64,000 bases of DNA from Cafeteria roenbergensis (taxonomy: Eukaryota; Sar; Bigyra; Bicosoecida; Cafeteriaceae), in assembly GCA_008330645.1 (NCBI GenBank), contig VLTN01000050.1, forward strand, positions 124,001 through 188,000, written 5' to 3'. Positions within the stretch are counted from its first letter, which is position 1, and each line of letters begins with the position of its first letter. Below the pieces are notes generated by a model. The model saw only the letters and a program-made list of their open reading frames with translations, did not search any database and was not told where the DNA came from. A program made the position numbers and the translations under genes. This document shows positions 52,494-62,400 of this stretch, one piece after another.

Positions 52494-54562
52494 TGCACCG
52501 CAATGGAGTACTTATCAAACTGGGCGCGCAAGGTCAGGGGCGGGCGTTTGCCCAGGGGCCATTGGCCAGGTGGAACGACCAGGCACCCGCGTTGCTGCCG
52601 CAAGGCTCTGCCCGCACGGGGCGCAAGCGCGCTGCTGGCGCTGGCAACGGGCACGCTGGCCCTCAATGTCGCTTGCCCGGATCGCTTGGGCCTTTTCGTT
52701 CCCCGGGCAACGTCTTGGGCGTGTCGCGTGGGGGCGGCAAGGACGTTGCGCCTGAATCCCTGTGACTGACTGTTCAGCACCGAGCAGCGCGTTGCCGTGG
52801 CGCTGCATTGCTTGACGGTGACCGCGTCGAGGAGGCGACCGTCCAGCCCCACCAGCTCATCCGTGGGGCTCGTTCTTCTTTGCGCGGGCTCGGAGCTGCT
52901 TCGGGTGGGGCGCAGTCGTCGTCGGGAGCCCGTCTGAACCCAGCCGTCTGCCGGCCTGGGCGCCTCCCGGCCGCGCGCGCGGCGATTGAGGGTCTCACAG
53001 CGACGGAAGGCCGCCAGTCGACCGCACAATGGGGTTGCCTCGCCTGGCGTACGGGGCAGGCGCTCGGTGCGCCATTGCGGCGCACGGCGGCTGGGCGGGA
53101 GGCTGCGGCCTGCAGCACTGGTGCTCGTGCATGCTGCTTCCGCGCAGCGCCGGCGCAAGGCTGCAGGCCGGCAGCCAGAGCTACACATGGTGGCACACGT
53201 TGGTCGCGTTACGATTGAGCCGAGCGCTGTGCTTTCCCATGATGAAGCGGGTCAATCTGGCTCATCCAGCCTCGCGCCGCCTCCCTCCGCCGTTTGCGGG
53301 GCGTCATCATGCCTAGCACTGGCGCCTCCTGGACTTGCTCGCAGCACGTAGCCGCCTTTGCATCGGTCCTGGTCCCACGGCAGCCTGGGAAGAGGAAACG
53401 ATCCGTGAAGCGCCGGCACTGCTGTCGAGTTGCCAACGCTCCCCGCGGCAGGGAAAAAAAAAAGTGGCCAATCGGAGGCCAGCCGTTGCCATCGTGTCGC
53501 TGTTGCGCTAGGACCTGGCACTCTCGTGGTGCCGGGGCTCCGCTGTTGGCCACGAGGCAAGGGGTCGTTCCCGCGTGGGATTTAAATTTGTGAGACATGC
53601 TTCGCCTTGCTGTCGGCGGTCCGGCCTGCCACGTGCAGCGGGTGCTGAACACAACCCTTGCAGCCTGCAAGTGTCCCGATGATGATCCAAACCATTGCTT
53701 GAGGCTCCACTCCGACCGACTGTGGGCGAGCGACGGCAGCAGCGCAGCTGCGTTCAGAAGCGACAGCCGCCCCACCAGCGTGTCTGCTCTCCCGGTATCC
53801 AGCCGCGCGAGTGCGATCATGCTCAGCGGATTGCTGGCGCGACCGCCTGCAGCGCCCGAGCTCGCAACCACAGCATCTGCCACCTCCTGGCAGCGCAGGA
53901 GCGCGGCGAGCGCCTGTCCGGCAGCCAACAGCTGCTCGCGCCCCGTGGGCGAGGGTGGAGGGGGCGGGGTGCAAGCCCGGCCGCCACAGAGCGCCACCAA
54001 CCCCCCCCCTGCTCTCCACTCGCCTTTCCTGAGGCGCTTTGAGCGCTGACGAGCGCCTGGGTGGGCTGCCGCGCGCGCTCCCCCGCCCGTGATATATCGA
54101 AAGGCAGCTCAGAGGGACCAGCCGCCGTCGCCACGATTTGAATTTTGGCCGCGCTGCCCTCCAATCAAGTGAGCTGCTCTTGCGTGGTTTGTTTGGCCAA
54201 CCGCAGGTGGGGGGAGGGCGTGCAGCGTCGGTCACTGCCATCAGAGCAGAGTCACCGGCGGAGTCGGGGCTGACCGCGCTTTCCGACCAGTCGAACGGAC
54301 CTCGCTGCGCTGCGGCTGCCACGCGCAGACCATGCCTGCCGCTTGCCCCGCCCCTTTCAGCCTCGCTGGGCACAGGTTTGCGCCCCAGGCATCGCAGGCG
54401 GCCCCCGGCTTGCCGGCTCCCCGCGGAGAGGGCTGCGCCGGCTCTCCGGTTGCCTAATATTAGCCTCAGCGCTTGGAATGACCGACAGGATGGTGTTGCT
54501 CCCCAGATCAGGCACTGCCTGTCGGCCCAGGAGGGCCTGCGCCACCCCCGGCGCCCGCCCGG
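52494..54562. other. 2-kb region without a confident gene
   Basis: This lies between the subtilase start (-) and the histidine kinase start (+), so both promoters are inside. It is visibly less G+C-rich, with a run of ten or more A (about 53456-53463), aatttaaat at 53579-53586, gatatatc at 54091-54098 and a palindrome ctaatattag at about 54456. One minus-strand segment, 53690-53930, has protein-like composition (see separate entry). A plus frame at 52808-53218 and antisense frames look like shadows. Confidence 0.4.
53690..53930 (-). CDS. Possible exon of an unknown protein
   Basis: After an acceptor-like gcgcgagcag (ending about 53931) the minus strand reads a Leu/Ala-rich helical segment: LLAAGQALAALLRCQEVADA, then NPLSMIALARLD, and LVGRLSLLNAAALLPSLAHS. 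Leu and Ala periodicity is more protein-like than its surroundings. A separate candidate upstream piece at 54040-54160 reads AKIQIVATAAGPSELPFDIS. I could not join them with proper donors or find a start, and I do not recognise the protein. It may equally be a chance frame. Ends are approximate. Confidence 0.25.
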
Positions 54563-57500
54563 ATGCCCGGCCCTGATCCGATGCCGGGGCTGCGGCTCAT
54601 GCCGCGGGCCTGGCCGTGGGTTGCGTCCGCGGCGAGCGGCCTGTTCGGCTGGAGGAAAATCGACAACCTCATCGAGCCGACCGCGGCCTCTTCGAGTCCG
54701 GAGCAAGACCCGTTGTCCCCTGCTCGTCCCTCCCTCGTCGGCCTCGTGTCGATCGTGGCCGTGACATGCGTGGTGACGGCCAGCGGGCCGATCCTCGCCA
54801 CCAGGGACGATTGGCTGGTCGACCACGGCACCATGGTGGGAACCTGGGCCGACCAAGCCTGCGCCGCTGCAAGCCTGGCCTGCGTCATCGCCGCGCTGAT
54901 CCAGGGCTTGGTGCTTCGGGGCAGCAAGCGGCAGACAGACCTCCGTGTTTTGTGAGCAACTCGCGCGCAGTGGGGCCAGGGGGAGTGCAGCGCTTGGCGA
55001 TGCGCCGCAGATGGCCCACTTGAACGTCGACCCCTTGACCTGATCGCGCGCCGATGCCGGGCCCGCGACTGCCCGCTCTCTCCCTTGCTTTTCGCTTCGC
55101 AGCACGTACAAGCTGCTGCTGTTCACGGTGAGCGCGCGCCGCGCGCTGATTGTCCACGTTCCACGCTGCAGGAAGCTGGACGGGGCGCGAACCTTTTGCC
55201 GACACAGCAGGGGAAGATGGGAGCCGTTTCTCGAAAGTGCCCTCCTGTCGCTTCGTCCCGAGCGTCTGCCGGCCCCTCCCGCCCCTGCGCGATGCTCTCC
55301 GCGCAGGCGCTTGCGTGGATCCCGCTTGTGCTGCGGCAGCTGCTGCACTCAGGCCTGCTCGTGCTGCAAGTTGCGCCCGGCGCGTGCTTGGTGTTTCCTG
55401 CGAGGTCTCTGCACGCTGCAGCCGTGGGCGCCTCTTCGCTGGCGGCTGTGGCCGCGTCCATGGCCCCCAGGGCCCCAAGCACGGACGAGGAGCAGAAGAT
55501 TCAGCGCCAAGAGCTGGGGGCGCTGCGGGCGTTCGCCATCTTGCATGTCCTGGCACCACTCTTGTTCATCGGCCTGACCGTGCTGGCTGGAAGCATCGCG
55601 CACCAGATCGTGCTCTTCGGCATTCTGCTGGCGAGCTCCACTGCAGCCTTCGTCAAGGTTTGCGCTGCGCACTCGCGCTGCAGGCTGATTGCCGTGACGG
55701 ACGAAGCCGAAGACGACGACGCCGACGACGCGTCGAGGAGCCGCGCAGCCAGGGCCGTGGTGGCGCTGGCAACCTTCCTGCCGGTGGTCCTGGGCTTCGC
55801 AACTGGGGCAATGCTAGTCGCACTGGCCACCGCGACGGACGGCTGCCCGGCGAGCTTTGGGACGTTCGGAGAGGTCATCGCGTCTGGCCAGGGCTTCCCA
55901 GCCGGATTCTCTGGAAGTGCCGGGCAGGCCCGGCTGTGGGACGCAGTCGCCATGTCGACGGCGCTCAACGCCTTTGGTGCGGTCAGCTTCATCTGCTGCG
56001 CTACTTTGGTCATGCTGCGCACCGTGCACGCGGTTGCAAGGGACCGCCGTGCCATCGCCACGGCAACAGCAGAGTCTCTCCAGTCGGCGCTGCGAGTGAT
56101 GTCGCACGAAACGCGGGGCCCGACCAATGCCGCGGTTTTGGCCTTGTCACTGCTCGACGCTGCCCTGGCAGACGAGCGGGTGCACGAGGCCAGGGAGCTC
56201 TTGCGAGACTTGCGCATAAGCCTGAACAGGACCAAGCAGGGACTCGACTCGCTTCTCGCCCTCCAGTCGGCCGACGCGGTGTCGGCTGCCAACGACGTCA
56301 ATTGGGCATGGGGGCCAGCACACGTGGACGCCTTGATCACCGTCCGGTCGGCGATGCGGGGGGCCTGCGAAGCCGAAGGAGTGGGCCTCGAGCTGGCGTT
56401 CGCCGAGCCCGGCGATTGCGAACGCAAAACCCCTGCACTGCTGGACGCTTCTCTGGCCGGGTGGGAGGTTTTTGTGGACGCCGACAAGGTGGCGGCCATT
56501 TGCACCAACTTTGTTTCCAACGCGCTGAAGCATGCCCCGGAGGTCTCGCCAATGGTCCGCGTGTGCGCGTCGATTGTCCAGACCGACGAGGGCTGGCCAG
56601 TTGCTGAGGTGCAGACGCTGGCCCGAGCCAAGTCGAGTGTGCGCCTGACCGACCACCCAAGCAGCGAGGCGCCACCTCCAGTGGACTCGCTCTCCGCTCG
56701 GTCCGACGCACGGCCGTCGCAAGCGGACCCGCAGCAGCCACAGGACAGTGTGCCGCAACGCTTCGTTGTCAGAGTGCAGCGGGTCCCGCAGGGCAGCCAC
56801 GAGTCGCGGCAGGAGCAGCTCTCCGCCCGCGCCCGCCTTCGGCGCCACGACTCCCGCGAGATGTTTGGTCACCTGACAGAGGAGGACACTGCGACCGCTC
56901 TGAGTTCCGCTCACGTGGGCATGTCAGAAGTCGCCAAGGCAAGCTTGGTCCCGCTCGTCTCGCCGGCTCGGCCGACGGCGCTGGCGCCAAGCCAGCCGCC
57001 TACGCAGCCCGGCGGTCCAGCCTCCGCACGGCGCGCGCCGGCAGCGCGCGGCCGCATCACGCCCGCCACCGACCTCACGGCGGGGCGTGCCTTGGAGGAG
57101 GGCCAACTACGGTATGCCCCAGCGGCAGCCGCTGCCGGCGCTGGCAAGGTGCCTCCAGCGGGCCCGCGCCCCTCGGCCGGTGCAGGTGGCCGAGGCGCTT
57201 CTGCGAGGTTTGAGGCCGACCAGGCGGGCGAGTCTGCTTCCTCGACCCTGGCGCAGATGCCCACGTCAGGGCCTCGCCGGTGCATGCTCCTGCTCGAGGT
57301 GCTTGACAACGGCGAGGGCATGTCCACAGAGGACCTCACCTCCGGCAAGCTCTTCGCCCCCTTTGCGCGACTGCGCCAGGGCGACGGCCGGCTGAGAATG
57401 GCATCCACCGGTCTTGGGCTCTCCATCGTGAAGAGCCTCGCTGTGAGGGACATGGGTGGCGCCGTGGGGGTGTCCAGCCAGCACGGCGATGGGGCCTGCT

Positions 57501-58969
57501 TCTTCGCAATGATTCCTTGCTGGGGGCGAACTGTCGACATGCCGGCCGCCTCGCGCCTGACGCCGCGCCCACCGACGACCTCGGGGGCGCCGGCTCTCGC
57601 TGCCCTGCCCCAGGCGAGTGCAGTCACGGTGACGCGCATTCAGGCCGCCACGGCTTTTGGAGGTGCGTCGCTGACCACATCGTCTGCCGGACGGTCAGCC
57701 GACCACGTCGCACTGGCAGCCTCCACCGCTGTGGGCTCTGCCGACGACGCGGCTGCCCCGGGCCCCTCGCTGACGAGCCCTCAGGCCCCGCGCCACCATC
57801 AGCCGGCGGCCGCAGCCAAGCCTGCGCGCTCGCCTCTCAGTCTCGTGGACCCCACTGGCCTCAGCTCTCCCAGCCCTGAACCGCCCACTGGCCACGGGCT
57901 GCGTCTCCGCGTAGCCAGCCAGCCCATGGCGCTTGTCCAGCCGGCGGGCCATGCGGCTGCCGCGGCAGTCGCCGGGGCGGGAGCTCGGAAGCGCCCGCTC
58001 TCTCGCCTGCAGCTGGGCTGCGGGTCCGGCAGTTCCAGCCCCGACGCGACCGTGCCTGCTAACGAGGACGACCTGCCCCCGTCTCGAAGCCGCCACCGTC
58101 GCGCAGTGACTGTCTCGCACTCCAGGCGCAGCAGCACCGCATCCGAGGCCCGGTCGAGGGAGGCCAGGGCGTTTCGGCGCTCGCAGCGGAACGTGCAGCG
58201 GCAGTCTCGCAGAGGCAGCTTCCCATCCGGGCATTCCGTCGGCGACTCGCAGCGCGCCCTGCCTGGCTTGGACGAGGAGGCCGCTGGAAGCGCGGCCGAT
58301 TCTCTGGACCCCGCGCCGCCCCACTGCATTATCGTGGACGACGACAGCCTCACGCGCCAGCTGACCGCCCGGCTGGTGCGCTCGTGGGGCTTTACCGTGG
58401 ACGAACTTCAGGACGGCACAGAGCTGGTCGAGCACCTGCGCCAGCTCGTTTCGACGGCGGGCAGGTCGTCCACATCGCACCCAGCCACACCGCTGGTCGT
58501 GGGTGGCACCCAGCTGGCCAGCGAACGACAGCGCAACAGCGGCTTGCCAATTGCCGAGTCGGGAGCCGCGTCGGCCCTCACGCTCCGCGGCGACTCGTCC
58601 GGAACCCTTCATATTGCGGTCACGAGTCCCAAGGCGCAGCCAGGCCACAGGCCCGGGCGCAGCTTCGACTGGGAAAGTGGATCAGTTGCAACAACCGTGG
58701 CCCGCCCCAAGCTGCCTGTCCTGGTGTGCCTGGACTCGAACATGCCCAAAATGGACGGACCCGACGCGCTGGTGGAGCTGCGCCGCATTTTCACCGCCGC
58801 CGGGGATGGCATGACTGCGCTTTTCGAAGGAATCACCGTGGTTGGCATCACCGGCCACTCTGCTGCCGCTGACCACCAAGTCTTCCTTGACGCTGGCGCA
58901 AAGGCGGTCCTGACAAAGCCAGTGGACCCCGACAGGCTCTTGGCCATCGCGGCGCCGCTCAAGGCCTGA
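54563..58969 (+). CDS. Membrane-bound hybrid histidine kinase with receiver domain
   Basis: Three exons, 54563-54951, 55103-55127 (25 nt) and 55172-58969, phases 2 and 0, give 1403 residues. Order: several membrane helices (LVGLVSIVAVTCVVTAS, AAASLACVIAALIQGLVL, AWIPLVLRQLLHSGLLVL, AILHVLAPLLFIGLTVLAG, VVALATFLPVVLGFATGAML, AFGAVSFICCATLVML). Then the HisKA H-box SHETRGPTN with His450. The ATPase domain shows the N box (ICTNFVSNALKHAPE), G1 (LEVLDNGEGM), F box and G2 (GLGLSIVKSL), interrupted by a Ser/Ala/Pro-rich insert of about 230 residues. A low-complexity linker of about 280 residues leads to a C-terminal receiver: CIIVDDDSLTRQL, phospho-acceptor Asp1326 in VCLDSNMPKMDG, VGITGHSA and LTKPVDPDRL. 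It transfers phosphate from His450 to Asp1326 and probably on to a separate partner. The sensed signal is unknown. Confidence 0.9.
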
Positions 58970-59448
58970 TTGCCGCCGCGACACAACTTCCACACCTTTC
59001 GCCCGCTTGTGAACGCGTGCCATTGCTGGTTCGTCAGCTGGCATCGCGCGCCGGGCGCAGTGTGTGCGCGAGTGTCGTGCAGGGCACTGCCGATCTACCG
59101 AAACCTATTGCCACCGCTGGTCGGGCGCGCGACGGCCGCGCCGTGGGGCGAGACGCGAACACGCATGGGTCTGCAACCGAGCACCGCGAAAGTTCGCGGC
59201 ATGCGCTGACTTCTTTTCAATTCTGCCTTGCCTTGCGCCAGACGTATCCATGCATGCAGCAGCGTGCTTGCTTTCCGACGAGCAAAAGCGCACACACACG
59301 AACGCGCTGCCCGGCTCTCAGAACACCGCCACGTGCTGGCTCGCCGGCGAGCAAACCTGCACGCCTTCCCTAACCAAACGGAGCGCTGTGCACACACTTC
59401 GGCGACGGCCTACCCGCGCGCCTCAATACGAGGGGACGCCGAAAACGC
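58970..59448. other. Convergent spacer, histidine kinase and two-pore channel
   Basis: 479 bp holding the 3' UTRs of both genes, with less G+C than the coding regions. No ORF, repeat or RNA gene is recognised. Confidence 0.45.
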
Positions 59449-62400
59449 CTACCTGCTGGTGGCAGCGCCGCTGCCCTCCCCGGGGCCTCTCCAGCCCACC
59501 GAGAAGGTGAGGGGGAACTCCTCGTGGATGGCGTCGCGGTACAGCGAGTCATAAATGTCAAAGGGACTCCTCGCCGGCTTGACGCGGAATTGGCTCAGGC
59601 CGCAGCCTGCACGGGCGAGAGCCAGCCGCCACTCGCTGCCCGCGGGCACCGCCTGCCACCCGGCGACGGCCATGGCGGCCCGCACGACCCGCGGGTCCAC
59701 CGCCGACGCGTCCATGCCGAGTCGGTCGTCCGCTGCCAGCAGCGCCGCGTGCGGCGAGCGCAACTCGTCCCCGGCGGCGGGGGCGTTGCCGATGCTGTTG
59801 GTGTCCGACTCGAGCATGCGGCGGCGCCACAGCGACCCCTCGCCCATGGACACGCGCTTGGACTTGCCCGTGATCGCCCGCTGGCGCGCCTGCAGCCGCG
59901 CCGTGGCGGCGTCGTCCTCTGTCTGAATTCGCGCCTTTTGCAGCGCGAACGACTCGATGATGAAGGCCACGAGCACGTTCAGCACCAGCACGACGGTGAC
60001 CAGGTAGAAGCACACGAAAAAGGCCCGGGCCCAGTTCGTGCGCGCGGCGGCCACGCAGCCCTCCATCAGCACGGGCCAGTCGTTGACCACCATCAGGTAG
60101 AAGAGGGACGTCATGGCCGAGCCCAGAGAGTTGAAGTTGTAAGGGTAAAAGCCGCGCACGCCGTAGGCGGAGGCCTGGACGTCAGGATCATCGGGCGAGA
60201 GCTTTCCCGCAAAGGCCGCCACCCCAACGACCGCAAACCCGTAAAAGACAGCGGCAAGCACTGTGACGTACTGCCCCAGCACGGGGATGATATCCAGAAA
60301 CGCGCGCACGGTGGTACCGAAGCCGGCGATTGTGCGCAGCGGCCGCAGGATGCGGAGGGTGCGCACGAACGTGATGGCGCTGGCCCACTGCGCCTCGCCG
60401 GTGTTGCTCATGAGACCCACCTCAAGCGCCGTGCCCCCAACCGCGGCGAGCGCCAGGAACATGTCGATCCTGTTGAACGCGTTTCGCGCGTATCTTGCGA
60501 GCCCAAAGGCCCACAGCTTCAGCAGGACCTCCACGAGGAAGACGGCCAAGGAGCCGTACTGGAGCACCTCGATAAGGCTCTCCGCCCCGCCGCGCTGGCT
60601 GTAGCTCGCGCCGGTGGAAGGGGTGATGGCCAGCTCGGCGAGGACGGCCCCCGCATTGATGAGGACGACTGCGTCGAAGAACCAGCTGGCGATGCGAGGA
60701 CGCAGCAGCTTGCGGGCCACGCGCCGCACGCCCTGGTAGCAGGCGCCGCAGCAGCCACAAACCGTGCCACCGCCACCGCCGCTGTTGCTGCTGCTGCCTG
60801 GCGCGCTGGGCGCCGCAAGCGGCTTGGCGCCAACGGTGCTTCCCTCTCCGCGGCGGGCAGGCGAGCCGGCCGCCGAGGCGGCGGTCGAGCGGCGGGTTTT
60901 CAGGCGCGGGCCAGGCACGCTGTTGACAGAGTCCCCGCCACAGCATCCGCCCGAGCCGCAGGGCCAGCACTTGTACTCCGTGGGGGTGCCGTGGCCGCGG
61001 TCCTCGTCCTCCTCGTTCCCCACGTCCTCCTCGTCTTCGCCCGCCTCCCCCCCCACGCGCCCCGCAGTCCAGTCGCCGTTGTCGCCCGCCCCGGCAGCGA
61101 AGCCTGCCTCTCTGGCGCGCAGCTCGTCCGCGTCCATCGCCCGCCCAGAGTCGCCCCCGGCGCGCTCGCTGCCGAACGACGCGGCTCTGCTCGCCCGCTC
61201 CCGCAGCGACGGGCTTGCCCTGCCACCGTCACTGGGCTGCGGGGCGGGCGAGCGGAGCGCCCTGCCCCGTCTCCCAGCACTGCCGCCAGGCCAGTCCTGC
61301 ACGCCGCGGCCGGGGTCGGGCTCCCCGCCGGCCGCCCCGTCCTCTCCGCCGGGCGCGGCGACCGATCCCTTCCACCCGGATACGGCGCCCAGCTCCACTT
61401 CGGACGGCCGCGCGGGCGCACCGGCTCCGCTCTGAGCGCCCGCGCGAGAAGCAGAGCCGCCGCGGCGCCTGCTGCTTCTGGCTCTGCTGCTGCTGCCGTT
61501 GCTGCTGCCCCGACTGGCGTGGGACCCGCCGGCGACGCCGACTTCCTCGTCATCGTCGTCATCATTGTCGTCGTCGTCGTCGTAGTCGTCCTCGTCGTCC
61601 TCGTCCGGAGGGGCTGCCAGTGCGTACTTCCAGCAGGAGAGCAGCGGCTTGAAGAGCCTGAACAGCAGCGAACGCTGCTGAATTGCCCCGCCTTGGCCCA
61701 TCATCGAAGGGTCCGCGGCGCCTGCGGCCGGCGCGGAGGCCTCGCCTTGTGGCCCCGCAGCCACCCCCGCGGCGAACGAGACTCGTCTGGGCCCGCTTCC
61801 GGCTCCCGCTGCGGCGGCGGCTGCGCCACCGGTCGCCGGCGCCTCGGCCTCGCCGGCCTCGTGGCCGTCGCCCTCGGAGCTCTCCGTGGCGCCTCTGAGG
61901 CCCAGGGCGCGCGTGACTGCTCTGCTCGAGCTCCCGAGCTTGGACACGATCCCTCGTCGCCTGCCACTCTTGCGCGCCGGCTTCACCTTGAGCCGGCCGA
62001 AAAACACCACCATCCGGCGAAACTCCATGGAAAAGACGAACCCGGACCCCTCGCCGTCCACCGACCGGAAGAGCTCCATGGCGGCCGCGCGCGGCGTGGA
62101 GGGGTGCAGCAGGCAGAAGAAGTCCGCCCACACCCTGGCAGACACGCCGCGGTAGGTGCGGCCGCGGGGCTGGTATGGCGACGCCGCGCCGAGGCCGCTT
62201 GGGGCGCGGGCGGGGGGCGGGGGGCGTGGCGTGGCGATGACGAGTGGAGAGGCCACGGCCACGACCGCCCCCGCAGCCTGGCGCGGCGGCGCGGCGAGCG
62301 GGGTCGCCGATGGCGAGCCGGCCGGGGGCGGAGCGCACGGAGCCCGCGGCGACAGCGCAGCTGCAGCTGCCGGGGTCGCGGCTGCCGCCTTGGTGCCTGG

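Noticed and set aside
52808-53218. 136-codon plus-strand frame as a small gene
   Set aside because: No ATG near its start, no motif, and two overlapping antisense frames of equal length. Not supportable.
53582-55348. 588-codon minus-strand frame
   Set aside because: It overlaps the histidine kinase exons and has no protein-like features. Only its last 45 residues (MVWIIIGTLAGCK) looked hydrophobic, too little to support a gene.
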